Assembly: GCA_031547595.1 (NCBI GenBank)
Contig: JAVBRU010000038.1
Span: 1-64,000, forward strand
Direction of reading: 5' to 3'
Length of the DNA stretch: 64,000 bases
Source: JAVBRU01 sp031547595
GTDB lineage: Bacteria; Bacillota; Clostridia; Christensenellales; Aristaeellaceae
Part shown: positions 16,051 to 24,772 of the stretch, piece by piece
How the letters are laid out: each line of letters opens with the position of its first letter
Position numbering within the stretch: position 1 is the stretch's first letter
Notes under the pieces: generated by a model
What the model saw: only the letters and a program-made list of their open reading frames with translations
What the model was told of the DNA's origin: nothing
Database searches by the model: none
Made by a program: the position numbers and the translations under genes

Positions 16051-17565
16051 TTAAATCATCCGGTCGATCATGTTATCTTCCGTCATATCCACGCCGCGGG
16101 TCAGTGTGCCGTTCATATGCCCATTTTTCAGCACGATCACCCTGTCGCACATACCAATCAACTCGGTCATTTCTTCCGAAATCATCAGAATACTGGCGCC
16201 TGCGTGCTTTTTTTCGTCCATCAGGTCATACATCGCCGCTTTCACGCCAATATCCACGCCGCGGGTGGGGCAATCCAGTATCAATATTTCTGAGCCGCGG
16301 CCGATGATTTTGCCAAACACCACTTTTTGCTTGTTGCCCCCCGACAGGCTTTTGACAATCTGATCCATCGTGGAACATTTGATACGAAGGATGTCGATTT
16401 GCTGCTGCACGTACTTTTTTTCGGCACCGGGGGCAATAAAGCCCGCTACAGACACCTTATCAAACGCAGAGCCAATGATGTTTTCCTTCACGGAAGCAGT
16501 CAGCACCAGCGCCTCCTGATCCCTGTTTTTGCTCACATAGCCCATGCCATGCTTGATGGCAACACGGGCATTGGTGATCTGCTCCCCGGAGGGCACATGT
16601 GTCACACTGCCATTCACAATGGGTTCTTCCCCAAAGACGGCACGCCCCAATTCGTGCATACCACAGCTGGAAAGGCCACCGATGCCCAGGATTTCACCGG
16701 CATGCAGCTCGGCACTGAAATTCATCAGTTCACCGCGCCCGGTGGTCAGCTGGTCGATGCTCAAAACCGCCTGCTCCTGATAGCTGCACGTATTATCCTC
16801 GCGGTAATAATGCTCGCTGATTTCGCGGCCCACCATATATTTCTTGACCAGGCCGGGCTCAAAATCCTTTTTTTCCAGCGTAGCGACCAGCTCGCCATCC
16901 CGAAGCACCGTCAGGCTGTCGCAGTGATCCATCACTTCGTCCAGATCATGGCCGATAAACATCACTGCGCCGCCCCTGGCCTTTTGCTTTTCCATCAGCC
17001 GATAGATGATAGCCCGGCCCTTCTGGCTCAGCGCCGTTGTGGTTTCATCCACCACCATGACCTCCGGGTTGGCAAACATCACCTTGGCCACCTCAACCAG
17101 CTTGCGGTCCTGCATATCCAGCCGGTCAATCAGCGTATCGGGTGCCACGTCGGTAAACCCAATATTGTCAAGTGCCCTTTGCGCTGCCTGGTTCATCACG
17201 GAGCGGTTGATCAGGCCAAATTTATTGGTGAATAGCTTTTCACTGCCCAAGAAAATATTCTGCGCCACAGTCAGCCCGGGCACCGTGCCCATTTCCTGCA
17301 CGATCATGCCAAAGCCCATTTTGGCGCCTTCCAGCATGGTATGGGGCTTATAGGGCGCGCCCTTAAAGGTCATTTCTCCTTCAGTGGCCTTGGTCATCCC
17401 GGCGGCAATAGAAGAAATGGTGGATTTTCCGGAGCCGTTTTCGCCAATCAAACCCCGTATCTCACCCCTGTACAGCGTCAAATCCACCTGATGGAGCGCA
17501 CGGGTGGGGCCAAACATTTTGGTGATGGATTTGGCTTCAAACAAGACTTCCCTTGCAGCTGCCAT
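16051..17565 (-). CDS. Sugar ABC transporter, duplicated ATP-binding protein (RbsA/MglA type)
   Basis: The 504-residue cytoplasmic ATPase carries two nucleotide-binding halves. The first has an intact Walker A (GENGSGKST, near residue 40) and a Walker B ending in DETTTALS; its signature motif is weak, as is usual for this family. The second half has a degenerate P-loop (GIGGLSSCGMHE), an intact signature LSGGNKQK near 405 and LILDCPTRGVDIG. This asymmetry is characteristic of RbsA/MglA-type proteins that energise monosaccharide or glycoside import. It follows the binding protein gene after a 180-base gap holding two stable hairpins, which probably set a lower expression level for the ATPase and permeases than for the binding protein. 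Confidence 0.9.
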   Translation of the reverse strand: MAAAREVLFEAKSITKMFGPTRALHQVDLTLYRGEIRGLIGENGSGKSTISSIAAGMTKATEGEMTFKGAPYKPHTMLEGAKMGFGMIVQEMGTVPGLTVAQNIFLGSEKLFTNKFGLINRSVMNQAAQRALDNIGFTDVAPDTLIDRLDMQDRKLVEVAKVMFANPEVMVVDETTTALSQKGRAIIYRLMEKQKARGGAVMFIGHDLDEVMDHCDSLTVLRDGELVATLEKKDFEPGLVKKYMVGREISEHYYREDNTCSYQEQAVLSIDQLTTGRGELMNFSAELHAGEILGIGGLSSCGMHELGRAVFGEEPIVNGSVTHVPSGEQITNARVAIKHGMGYVSKNRDQEALVLTASVKENIIGSAFDKVSVAGFIAPGAEKKYVQQQIDILRIKCSTMDQIVKSLSGGNKQKVVFGKIIGRGSEILILDCPTRGVDIGVKAAMYDLMDEKKHAGASILMISEEMTELIGMCDRVIVLKNGHMNGTLTRGVDMTEDNMIDRMI

Positions 17566-17619
17566 GATGCATTCCTTCCCTTCTGTAGGTAAAATGGCGT
17601 GTCAGGGTACTGGGTAAAG

Positions 17620-17671
17620 CAATTTAGCTGGGGCACGTATTATCTGCTTCTACCGTGCCACAGCTAAATTG
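17620..17671 (-). repeat. Long hairpin between binding-protein and ATPase genes
   Basis: Arms at 17620-17637 and 17654-17671 pair over 18 positions with one mismatch; the loop is 16 bases. No U-tract follows on the minus strand, so I read it as an mRNA stability or processing element, not a terminator. Confidence 0.65.
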
Positions 17672-17691
17672 TTCCACGCATAAACAGAAAA

Positions 17692-17732
17692 TGCGGGGGA
17701 CCCCCGCAGGCTTTGTCCTCGGTGTCCCCCGC
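17692..17732 (-). terminator. GC-rich hairpin after the sugar-binding protein gene (attenuator candidate)
   Basis: GCGGGGGAC at 17693-17701 pairs with GTCCCCCGC at 17724-17732, and a shorter internal hairpin is possible. On the minus strand it is followed by ATTTTCTGTTT, a weak U-tract. Partial termination here would leave most transcripts covering only the binding-protein gene. Confidence 0.55.
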
Positions 17733-17746
17733 CAGGTTTTCAAGGC

Positions 17747-18814
17747 TTAGTTGCCCGCGTGGCGTGCCTGCACAGCATCATAGGTGTAGCTGTCCTGCAA
17801 AGCAATCAGCGCGTCATAGGTGGTCATGTTCATCAGCTCTTCTGCGGAATAGATATGCTCGGTCTTCATCAGTTCGTTGTACGCATTGGCGGTCTCGCCG
17901 TCGGTAAAGGTAATATAAGACTGCTTGATCATGGGCGCAAAGCCATCGGCATCCACAATTTTGTTGCCGTTCACAGCCTGCCAGATCATAGCAACCTGCA
18001 AGCCATAGCGCTCGATATTGGCGGCGACCAGCACTTTGATGGTGCCATCAGCCAACGCACCTACAAAGCCGTCGGTCACAGCGCCGATGGTGGCAATGGG
18101 CACATTCAGGCCGGCAGTGGCAGCAGGCTGTACCCAGAAGTCCAGCGCATTATAGGTGGTGGCAATGCCGTCCACGCCTTCGGTAGTCAGCGCGTTGCTC
18201 TGGGGGATGAAGAAGCCATCACCCATGTCCGGGAATCCGGCAACCACGATGGTCTCCACGCCTTCGCCCAGGCCGTCATAGATGCCCTGTGTGCGGTCGA
18301 TGAACATCTGCACGCCGAAGTTGGCAGCGCCGTTGCCCACAACAACCTTCTTGCAGCCCACTTCGCGAAGGGCAACGCCCAGCGCATAGCCTGCTTCCCA
18401 GTTGCCATTGTCGCCATAGATCAGGCCGTTCAGGTATTTGGGCTCGCTCTTCATCTCTTCATACAGGTCCTGCTCGCCATAGCTGTAATACATGCCATTG
18501 TCGATGGCGCGCCAGGCTGCTTCAACCCCGGCCACGTTGTAATAACCCATGATGGCATCACAACCGGCGGAAGCGCAGTTGTCGATGAATGCGAATTCAC
18601 CATCCGCATCCGCAATGGCTTCGGAATAGATGAACTGGATGTTCATCAGGGGCGCCAGATAGTTGTCAAAGTAATCCTTCAGTTTCAGGAACTCTGCTTC
18701 GGTAGGATCATAGATTTCAACACCGATTTTGATGGTTTTGCTTTCGGCGAAGGCAATATTGCACATGGACAGTGCAAGCACCAGTGCCAGCATCAGGGCA
18801 AGGAACTTTTTCAT
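17747..18814 (-). CDS. Sugar ABC transporter substrate-binding protein (type 1 periplasmic-binding fold)
   Basis: The 355-residue secreted protein begins with a signal peptide (MKKFLALMLALVLALSM, cleavage likely after AFA near residue 23). The mature part resembles type 1 periplasmic sugar-binding proteins: IKIGVEIYDPTEAEFLKLKD at the start, a hinge segment CDAIMGYYNVAG near 100, and GVDGIATTYNALDFWVQP near 225. No lipobox is seen, so it may be held at the cell surface by its transporter. The ATG at 18814 has GGAGG eight to nine bases upstream; the longer frame is not needed. It heads the importer and glycosidase operon and is preceded by the shared TGTCGGATA box. A rhamnose-containing ligand fits the operon, but the ligand is not proven. 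Confidence 0.87.
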   Translation of the reverse strand: MKKFLALMLALVLALSMCNIAFAESKTIKIGVEIYDPTEAEFLKLKDYFDNYLAPLMNIQFIYSEAIADADGEFAFIDNCASAGCDAIMGYYNVAGVEAAWRAIDNGMYYSYGEQDLYEEMKSEPKYLNGLIYGDNGNWEAGYALGVALREVGCKKVVVGNGAANFGVQMFIDRTQGIYDGLGEGVETIVVAGFPDMGDGFFIPQSNALTTEGVDGIATTYNALDFWVQPAATAGLNVPIATIGAVTDGFVGALADGTIKVLVAANIERYGLQVAMIWQAVNGNKIVDADGFAPMIKQSYITFTDGETANAYNELMKTEHIYSAEELMNMTTYDALIALQDSYTYDAVQARHAGN

Positions 18815-18877
18815 AGAGGTTTCCTCCTTCAAATCATTGCGGTTTTAGGTCTAACACCCATCCCCGTTATTGATACC

Positions 18878-18906
18878 ATTCTACAAATAAAATGACGGAA
18901 AAACAA
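18878..18906 (-). promoter_or_regulatory. Promoter of the sugar importer operon
   Basis: The minus strand has TTGTTT at 18901-18906, a 17-base spacer and TAGAAT at 18878-18883. The start codon lies 64 bases downstream of the -10. The TGTCGGATA box sits exactly 45 bases upstream of the -10. Confidence 0.65.
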
Positions 18907-18923
18907 TGTACGATTATTGGTTG

Positions 18924-18943
18924 TATCCGACACTTTTTTAGAT
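18924..18943 (-). promoter_or_regulatory. TGTCGGATA box, copy 2 (sugar importer operon)
   Basis: The minus-strand sequence is ATCTAAAAAAGTGTCGGATA. The first G after TGTC lies 45 bases upstream of TAGAAT. Its left half matches the repeat in front of both two-component operons. Confidence 0.7.
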
Positions 18944-18992
18944 TTTGGAAAGAACACATCTTACTGATTTATATTATATCACAGTATTGCTA

Positions 18993-19031
18993 TAAAAGAA
19001 AGAGCGCCGATGGCAGTATTGCCATCGGCGC
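18993..19031 (-). terminator. Terminator after the secreted carboxylesterase gene
   Basis: A perfect 12-bp GC-rich stem (19004-19015 with 19020-19031) with a four-base loop is followed on the minus strand by CTCTTTCTTTTAT. It lies 18 bases after the stop codon. Confidence 0.85.
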
Positions 19032-19048
19032 GTGGAATGCCTTAACGA

Positions 19049-20677
19049 TCAGAAGGGAGAGAAACCTGCCTGCAGCTGGGGCGCGGCCTGGATCAGCTCA
19101 AACAGCTCTTTATCATGGCTGTACTTGAGCTGGCTGTCCGCGTCAAACACCATGGTAGCGCCATTTTCGGGGGTGTAGGCTTCCCAGGCAAGGGTATCGG
19201 TGGAGGGATTGCCGGTGCGGGCAAAGGCTGCCAGCGCCTGAGCCATTGCATCGTTCACCTTCTGCGCGTTTTCTTCATCGCCGGCCACAAATGCGTTGAT
19301 ATCGTCCACATTGCCAAACCAGAAGGGCACGTCAGACGCGGTATGGATGGCCACGATGCCGCCATACATGGGATAGCTGTACGCCGCCAGCGCATTGTAC
19401 ACGGTGCCGCCGTAGCTGACCATCTGCTGGGACTGGGGCAGGGTGCTCATGCCCACATAACGGTTGTTGATATAGATCACTTCCGCGGGGTTGTGGGTGG
19501 GATAGGCAGCCTTGAAAGCGTCCAAAATCTTCGGGCCATACTCTTCGCCCCACTTGTCGATGCAGGACTGAAGCACGGTTTCTGCGGTCTGATTATCAAA
19601 GCTCAGGCGCTGATAGTTTTCTTCGGTGAAAGCAAAGGGGATGTTGGCATAGTTGGTAGAGAACTCACCCAGAACGTTGGAGGTCATCAGCGGGATGTCC
19701 TTGGAGATTTCAAAGGTGCCATCCGGAATGATGTCGCCGTCCACTGTCGGGCCAAAGCCGGACACCTTCGCTGCGGTGCAGGCGGCATTCAGCTGCTCAT
19801 AGCTCATGCCAAGCAGGGCATCCATGATTTCTTCGTTGGATTTGCCCGTCAGGCCAAGGGATTCAACCAGCGTAGCTGCTTCTGCCTGGGATTTTTCGCT
19901 GGTGCGGGTGATCGTGGCAGAGCCGCCGGACAGCATAACAGCCTTTTGGAACAAGCCTTGTGCGCCGGGCATTGACATCAGCGAAGTCACCTTGCCGCCG
20001 CCGCCAGACTGGCCCACGATGGTCACATTGCTGGGATCGCCGCCGAAGCTGGCGATGTTATCCTGGATCCATTTAAGCGCCAGCTGAATATCCAGGATAC
20101 CTACGTTTGCAGAATGAGCATACTCTTCGCCGCCATAGGCAGACACATCCAGGAAGCCCAGGCTGTTCAGGCGATGATTGACAGACACAAACACCACATC
20201 GTTTTGCTTTGCCTGCTGTTCGCCAAGATAGAAGGTGAACTGGGTGGAGGAGCCGGTGGTGTAGCCGCCGCCGTGCAGCCACACGATAACGGGGCGGGCG
20301 CTGTTGGCATTGCTTTCAGGCGTCCACACGTTCAGCTGCAAGCACAGCTTTTCGCTCTGCACCTGGAGGAGGTTGACGGGGAAACAGTTAAACATATCGC
20401 GCGCCGCAGTGTCAATGGTGCTTTGGGGGGCGATTTCGCCCATCACATTGCACACACGCACGTTCTGCCAGGTGTAGGGAACGGCTTCCTGGAAACGCTC
20501 CGCAGTGCCGTACTGGATGGCAAAGTAGTTGTCCACGCCGTCATAGCGATAGCCTTGCACCTTGCCCCCTGTGGTGTCCACAAAGGTTGCGCGGACGGGC
20601 TCGCTTGCTGCACCTGCTATGCTGATCATGCTAACGAGCATAATAGCGCTGAGTAATAGGGCCAGAAACTTTTTCAT
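19049..20677 (-). CDS. Secreted type B carboxylesterase
   Basis: The 542-residue protein has a signal peptide (MKKFLALLLSAIMLVSMISI, cleavage after AGA/AA near residue 24) and the carboxylesterase type B fold. It shows the oxyanion segment PVIVWLHGGGYTTGSS near residues 110-125 and the nucleophile elbow VTIVGQSGGGGK near 205, where Gly-Gln-Ser-Gly-Gly replaces the usual GESAG. The acid residue region and the His are expected in the last third (AIHTASDVPFWFGN gives the catalytic His). Such enzymes hydrolyse carboxylic esters outside the cell, for example acylated sugars or plant esters. It is transcribed alone, from a promoter with the shared TGTCGGATA box, and ends in a strong terminator. This places it in the same regulon as the rhamnosidase operon. 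Confidence 0.88.
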   Translation of the reverse strand: MKKFLALLLSAIMLVSMISIAGAASEPVRATFVDTTGGKVQGYRYDGVDNYFAIQYGTAERFQEAVPYTWQNVRVCNVMGEIAPQSTIDTAARDMFNCFPVNLLQVQSEKLCLQLNVWTPESNANSARPVIVWLHGGGYTTGSSTQFTFYLGEQQAKQNDVVFVSVNHRLNSLGFLDVSAYGGEEYAHSANVGILDIQLALKWIQDNIASFGGDPSNVTIVGQSGGGGKVTSLMSMPGAQGLFQKAVMLSGGSATITRTSEKSQAEAATLVESLGLTGKSNEEIMDALLGMSYEQLNAACTAAKVSGFGPTVDGDIIPDGTFEISKDIPLMTSNVLGEFSTNYANIPFAFTEENYQRLSFDNQTAETVLQSCIDKWGEEYGPKILDAFKAAYPTHNPAEVIYINNRYVGMSTLPQSQQMVSYGGTVYNALAAYSYPMYGGIVAIHTASDVPFWFGNVDDINAFVAGDEENAQKVNDAMAQALAAFARTGNPSTDTLAWEAYTPENGATMVFDADSQLKYSHDKELFELIQAAPQLQAGFSPF

Positions 20678-20737
20678 GGTATCCTCTCCTTTTCCATGAC
20701 TCACGGCGCTGATCTTCTGCGCCGCGGTGATGGTTTC

Positions 20738-20743
20738 AGTATA
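20738..20743 (-). promoter_or_regulatory. -10 element of the secreted carboxylesterase promoter
   Basis: TATACT at 20738-20743 on the minus strand has no good -35 at 17 bases (GGCTTT). The TGTCGGGCA box sits 45 bases upstream, which suggests activator-dependent transcription. The leader to the start codon is about 55 bases. Confidence 0.6.
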
Positions 20744-20783
20744 GGAGATTGAATGGTTCAAAGCCATGTCCCATTTTTCGATG

Positions 20784-20803
20784 TGCCCGACAATTTATTA
20801 GAT
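20784..20803 (-). promoter_or_regulatory. TGTCGGATA box, copy 3 (secreted carboxylesterase)
   Basis: The minus-strand sequence is ATCTAATAAATTGTCGGGCA. The spacing from the end of TGTC to the -10 is 45 bases, identical to copies 1, 2, 5 and 6. Confidence 0.7.
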
Positions 20804-20860
20804 ATTCTCTTCCATACCCGTCACTATTTTAGATTGTTCCCCCAATTTTTAGTATGTAGT

Positions 20861-20892
20861 AAAAGCCCCTGGCGCGGAGAGGCGCGCCAGGG
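20861..20892 (-). terminator. Terminator after the Sde182-like gene (cassette A)
   Basis: A 10-bp stem CCCTGGCGCG (20867-20876) pairs with 20883-20892 and is followed on the minus strand by CTTTTAC. It is nearly identical to the terminator at 24719-24750, with a compensating base-pair change, so the two share ancestry. Confidence 0.8.
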
Positions 20893-20911
20893 CACGGAGC
20901 ATATTCTTTCT

Positions 20912-22471
20912 TTACTCGCCAACAGTGATAACAATCTGCACAAACCGGGTCATGGGACGGCTGGCAACATCGTGTGCCTCCAGGGTGATGACAAACTGGT
21001 CGCCCGCAACAGCGTCAGCGGGAACAGTAAAATTGGTGGTCAACGAATTGGCATCAGAAATCGCAAGATCGGTGGAAGCACCTGCGTATACGTTCAGCGC
21101 AGCGGCCATCCACCAGATGGTTTCCACCTCGTCGCCGTCAGGATCGTTGACTGCGCCGTTCAGCGTCACTGTTTCGCCAGCCTTGGCACTGATGTCCAAC
21201 GCATCCACTGTCACAACAGGCGCGTGATTGCAATCTTCGGGTGCAAAGACCGCCCAGTCGGCGCGGGCAGCAAGTTCGTCAAACAGCGTTGTGGTGTAGC
21301 TGCGGGCTGCTGTATTTTTTATGTCGCTGCGCAGGCCCAGATCAATGAAAGAGGCGGTGCCAAACTGGCAGCACATCCAGTCATAGGGTTCATACTCAAA
21401 GCGGATAAAGATGGGGCTTTCGGCAAGATCGGGGGATGCCCAGCCGGTCTTGCCCGCTTCGCGCCAGTCAATGTAGGTCAGCAGCCCGTATTGATAGCAA
21501 ATGGGCTCGCCGTAAATAACCTGGCCGTCATACATCAGATGGAATTCACTGAGCACCTTGCCGTGGTTAAACTTGAACGCTTCGGTAAGGTAAGCTCCCT
21601 TGTAGTAGGGTAGAAGCGCTTCCGAGCTGCCGCCAAAGAAGGCCTCCTTCGGTGTGGCGCAAAAGTAGTTGCCATATCCGCCAAAGCCGTTCCAATCAGA
21701 ACCCTGCAAGCCTGGAAACAACTCGTCCAGCTTGGAGTCCGCACGGCAATTGTCCTCCCCGTTGCCGCTGATGCGAACCTTGCTGACCACCTTGTTCAGG
21801 ATCTCATCCCATTCAGCAGTATTATGATATTGCTCATAAATGCTGATGAACGCGCGAACCGTGGTATTGATGCCGCCCCAATGCATGATGTAGAGCGGTC
21901 GGGGATCATCATCCAGAATGCAGGCTTTGATCCAGTTTGAACCCTCGGTATCGTTGCGATAATCACCTTCAAACTCCATATTGCCTTCCTTGGCAACACT
22001 CAGCAGATATTCCGGCGTTGGATAATTGGGGTTATTCTGGCTGAGATAGGCATAGTCCGCGGCATAACTGACAGAGATGATGCGCGTCAGAAAGTCCGGT
22101 TGTACAGGACGGAAGGACATGAGCTGCCCCGCATTTTCCACGCTATCTCCGGCCGTTGTTGCTTCACAGCGATAGTTGGGGGTAATTTCGGCCAGCGTAT
22201 GCTCGCCGTCACCATTGAAGTGGAACATGCCCGCTGTGGCTACGATTCCGGCAATGTCATAGTCACAAGCATACATCAAGGTCAGCAAGATACCGTTCAT
22301 GTCGTCTACTTCCAGATCGGTGGTGATCAGAACACGCGGCTGTGTTGATTTGTCAACCTTCATGGCCGCCAGTGCTTCAGAAATTGGGGTGGCCGGCTGC
22401 GTTTCAGCCAGAGCCGCTGTTGCGCTGAGGGCCATGACGCAGGCCAGCAAGAGAGCAAGAAACCTTTTCAT
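20912..22471 (-). CDS. Secreted nucleoside-hydrolase-like protein with Sde182 domains (DUF1593)
   Basis: The 519-residue protein has a signal peptide (MKRFLALLLACVMALSATAA, cleavage after ALA near residue 22). The next segment RVLITTDLEVDDMNGILLTL (about 46-65) is the Asp-rich Ca-binding region of the nucleoside-hydrolase-like fold, as in the DUF1593/Sde182 family first described with cellulose-binding proteins. The C-terminal part (about 420-519) is an Ig-like domain (APVVTVDALDISAKAGETVTLNGAVNDPDGDEVE region) typical of Sde182 proteins. Their biochemical role is unsettled; extracellular polysaccharide or glycoside processing is the usual suggestion. It occupies the hydrolase position of cassette A, upstream of nothing in its own transcript, and ends at a terminator. 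It has no TGTCGGATA box. Confidence 0.78.
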   Translation of the reverse strand: MKRFLALLLACVMALSATAALAETQPATPISEALAAMKVDKSTQPRVLITTDLEVDDMNGILLTLMYACDYDIAGIVATAGMFHFNGDGEHTLAEITPNYRCEATTAGDSVENAGQLMSFRPVQPDFLTRIISVSYAADYAYLSQNNPNYPTPEYLLSVAKEGNMEFEGDYRNDTEGSNWIKACILDDDPRPLYIMHWGGINTTVRAFISIYEQYHNTAEWDEILNKVVSKVRISGNGEDNCRADSKLDELFPGLQGSDWNGFGGYGNYFCATPKEAFFGGSSEALLPYYKGAYLTEAFKFNHGKVLSEFHLMYDGQVIYGEPICYQYGLLTYIDWREAGKTGWASPDLAESPIFIRFEYEPYDWMCCQFGTASFIDLGLRSDIKNTAARSYTTTLFDELAARADWAVFAPEDCNHAPVVTVDALDISAKAGETVTLNGAVNDPDGDEVETIWWMAAALNVYAGASTDLAISDANSLTTNFTVPADAVAGDQFVITLEAHDVASRPMTRFVQIVITVGE

Positions 22472-22539
22472 TGTGAGACCGCCTTTCTTGTTTGAGAATT
22501 TGTTATTGTTATTCTACTGTCTTTTATGGAAAGACCCAC

Positions 22540-22569
22540 AAAAAAACGCCTAACCTTGCGGTTTCAGCG
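22540..22569 (-). terminator. Terminator after the first GHKL kinase gene
   Basis: An imperfect stem (AACC at 22552-22555 pairing with GGTT, plus outer CGCY pairs) is followed on the minus strand by seven T. It lies about 20 bases after the stop of the kinase gene. Confidence 0.6.
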
Positions 22570-22589
22570 CTTAAGCTTGCAAAAATGGC

Positions 22590-23885
22590 TTATTGCATGG
22601 CGGGGATCAGTATGTTCAGCGAAAAAATCCCATCCTTTGCGCCAATGCTCATTTCACCTCCATACTTTTCTGCCACATAGCGCATGCTGCGCGTTCCATA
22701 TCCATGAACGGCATCCTCCAGTTGGCTTGTGACCGGCAATCCCCCCTCAAAGCTTAGCTGCCCAGTGTAAAAATTCTCAGTGCCAATGGAAATCATCCCC
22801 ATGCTTTCCAGCACGGTCAGCTTGATGATCCTTTTTTCTTTCTCTCCGATTGCCTGTACCGCCCGGATGGCGTTATCCAGTGCATTGCAGAACAAAAAAT
22901 AAATATCCGTCTCTTCCATAAAGCGCAGCGTTTGCCCATTGGCAATGCAATTGAGTTGGATGCCGTAACTCTGGCAAAGCAAGCCCTTTTCCGCCAAAAC
23001 CAGATTAAGCGTATCATTCTGGGTGTCCACACTGAAATCATAAATGCTGACCAACTCTTCAATACGGTTCAGTTCTTCCTGTGCATGGTGCCCTTCCCGG
23101 GTTTTCAGCAGTGCGATAAGGTGTTTCATATCATGGCACTTTATGTTGATCATATCCACCGTTTCCCTGGAAAGTGCCAAATGCTTCTTCTCTCTTTCCC
23201 ATAGCTGCAAGATAACAGCATTTTCCTCCTTCGTTTTGTCTAAACGAAACATGCTGTATTGCAGCCACAATGTCAACAGGCAGCAGCTGGCGCTATACAG
23301 GCGAACCATTGTGTTAATGGGCGCGGGGGTTTGGGCGCGGTAATTGGTGTCAATGGCGTTAAAGGCCAGCATGCTGATCATCACCACCAGACAAATCACC
23401 AGATTCGCCCTGTTCCCGATATGATGATACCCGGCCCGGCGAATGTTTACGGTAAAAATACGATATGCCAAGAGAAACAAAACCGCAATCACCGCGATAT
23501 AGAGCGTCGTTGAAAACACTGTAACATCTGCTGCCCGAAGCTTAAACGCTCCCATCAGCACTTGCAAATGCAGATTAATTCGTTGCAGAGCGTAAGCGCC
23601 CGTAACGCAGTACAGGCCCATCCAGCTGTTGCATCCAAAGCAAAGCCTGATGCCCAAATAAAGCAGAGTAAACAGCATGACGTTCTGAAAAACACCGATC
23701 CATACGTTGGCAGACCATGCATCGTTCCAAAAAATCTCTGGCAGCAAGCAGATAATGCATGAAAAACCTACACGAAACGGGAATTTTCTTTTCCGCGGAA
23801 GGGGCAGAGTGAATGGAATGCTGAAAATAATGAGCTCCACCATAAACAGACAACGGAGGATAATCACAAACAACTGTTGATTCAC
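22590..23885 (-). CDS. GHKL-type sensor histidine kinase (AgrC-like), cassette A
   Basis: The 431-residue protein has about six hydrophobic helices in residues 5-210 and then a cytoplasmic kinase core. The phospho-accepting His lies in CHDMKHLIAL (near residue 245). The N box is NALDNAIRAVQ (near 330), and GYGTRSMRYVAEKYGG is the G-box region near 405. This is the layout of AgrC-like kinases, which usually sense peptides or small extracellular signals. The start is GTG at 23885, overlapping the stop of the response regulator in GTGA, with GGGGGAGGG nine bases upstream inside the regulator gene. It is about 430 residues like its paralogue in cassette B. No peptide-pheromone or maturation gene lies beside it, so the signal is unknown. 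Confidence 0.88.
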   Translation of the reverse strand: MNQQLFVIILRCLFMVELIIFSIPFTLPLPRKRKFPFRVGFSCIICLLPEIFWNDAWSANVWIGVFQNVMLFTLLYLGIRLCFGCNSWMGLYCVTGAYALQRINLHLQVLMGAFKLRAADVTVFSTTLYIAVIAVLFLLAYRIFTVNIRRAGYHHIGNRANLVICLVVMISMLAFNAIDTNYRAQTPAPINTMVRLYSASCCLLTLWLQYSMFRLDKTKEENAVILQLWEREKKHLALSRETVDMINIKCHDMKHLIALLKTREGHHAQEELNRIEELVSIYDFSVDTQNDTLNLVLAEKGLLCQSYGIQLNCIANGQTLRFMEETDIYFLFCNALDNAIRAVQAIGEKEKRIIKLTVLESMGMISIGTENFYTGQLSFEGGLPVTSQLEDAVHGYGTRSMRYVAEKYGGEMSIGAKDGIFSLNILIPAMQ

Positions 23886-24601
23886 AGATTTTTTCCCTCC
23901 CCCAGCCAACGGTTCAACGCTTCCATAAACGCCTTCTTTTTGGGGTGGCTGATCTGTACCATTTCTCCGTTATCCATGATCAACTCATAGCCCTGCACCC
24001 TTCGTATATGGCGTGGATTGACCAGATAGCAGCTATTGCATCGAAGAAAATCGCTGGGCTTCAGCCTTTCCTCCAGCTCATTCAGGCTCCCGGTAGCGCA
24101 AACAATGCCGCTGACCGTATGATACCGCAGCATGTGACCGCTGACCTCCACGTAGACCAGATCGGAGGATACGATGCGTTCCATTCCCTGCTTGTCGCTG
24201 ATGAGAATCGTTTGCCCCACCTTCAAGGCGGCCAAGGCCACCGCCCGACGCATGCTGAGGAAAAAATCGTGATAGCGAATGGGCTTGAGTACAAACCCCA
24301 CTGCGTTCACGTTATACCCCCGCACTGCGTACTGGGCCATGCTGGTCGCAAAAATCACCGGCACCTGTTCATCCAGCCGACGTAGCTTTTCCACCGCCGT
24401 CATCCCATCCATCAGGGGCATCTGGATATCCAGAAAGACGATATCATAAATTGCCTGATAGTTTTCCAGAAAATCCACCGCATTATCAAAGCAAACGATG
24501 GATTGCTTTATTTCCGGCGCGGTTTCCCGAAAATACTGCCCGATGAACGAGGAAAGACGCTGTTGATCTTCCCGGTGATCCTCTACAATGGCGATTCTCA
24601 T
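23882..24601 (-). CDS. LytTR-family response regulator (AgrA-like), cassette A
   Basis: The 239-residue protein has a receiver domain (residues 1-120) and a LytTR DNA-binding domain (about 135-235). Acidic residues IVEDHRED sit near the N-terminus, the phospho-acceptor Asp is in VFLDIQMPLMDGM near 60, and a Lys is near 105 (LKPIRY). LytTR features include VEVSGHMLRYH and CNSCYLVNPRHIRRVQG. It should be phosphorylated by the coupled kinase encoded after it and bind DNA at target promoters. The repeat of 23 bases over its own -35 region suggests self-regulation. It is closely related to the regulator at 27797-28513. Whether these regulators or the AraC proteins bind the TGTCGGATA box is open. 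Confidence 0.9.
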   Translation of the reverse strand: MRIAIVEDHREDQQRLSSFIGQYFRETAPEIKQSIVCFDNAVDFLENYQAIYDIVFLDIQMPLMDGMTAVEKLRRLDEQVPVIFATSMAQYAVRGYNVNAVGFVLKPIRYHDFFLSMRRAVALAALKVGQTILISDKQGMERIVSSDLVYVEVSGHMLRYHTVSGIVCATGSLNELEERLKPSDFLRCNSCYLVNPRHIRRVQGYELIMDNGEMVQISHPKKKAFMEALNRWLGEGKNL

Positions 24602-24640
24602 TGTGGCACCTCACCTTATCATGATGGGTCCTCTCATCGT

Positions 24641-24646
24641 ATTATA
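24641..24646 (-). promoter_or_regulatory. -10 element of the cassette A two-component operon
   Basis: TATAAT at 24641-24646 on the minus strand lies 39 bases before the start codon. The -35 region is poor and is covered by the 23-bp repeat, whose TGTC ends 24 bases upstream of the -10. Confidence 0.55.
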
Positions 24647-24667
24647 CAGTCTGTCCATGATTTTTGC

Positions 24668-24690
24668 CTTGACATTTTTTTAGATGTTTC
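24668..24690 (-). repeat. 23-bp repeat in front of the cassette A response regulator
   Basis: These 23 bases are identical to 28590-28612. The minus-strand core is ACATCTAAAAAAATGTCAAG, with a dyad ACAT-N8-ATGT. It shares ATCTAAAAAA and TGTC with the activator-position boxes but lies over the -35 region here, which fits autorepression or a different binding mode. Confidence 0.75.
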
Positions 24691-24718
24691 AGTGCTTATT
24701 TATTTTTGTCGACGCAAA

Positions 24719-24750
24719 AAGTCCTCTGGCGCGGAGAGGTGCGCCAGAGG
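24719..24750 (-). terminator. Terminator after the secreted esterase gene (cassette B)
   Basis: A 10-bp stem CCTCTGGCGC (24723-24732) pairs with 24741-24750 and is followed on the minus strand by ACTTTTTGCG. It mirrors the terminator at 20861-20892. Confidence 0.82.
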
Positions 24751-24772
24751 GCAAGTGTTGAGAGATTACGTA

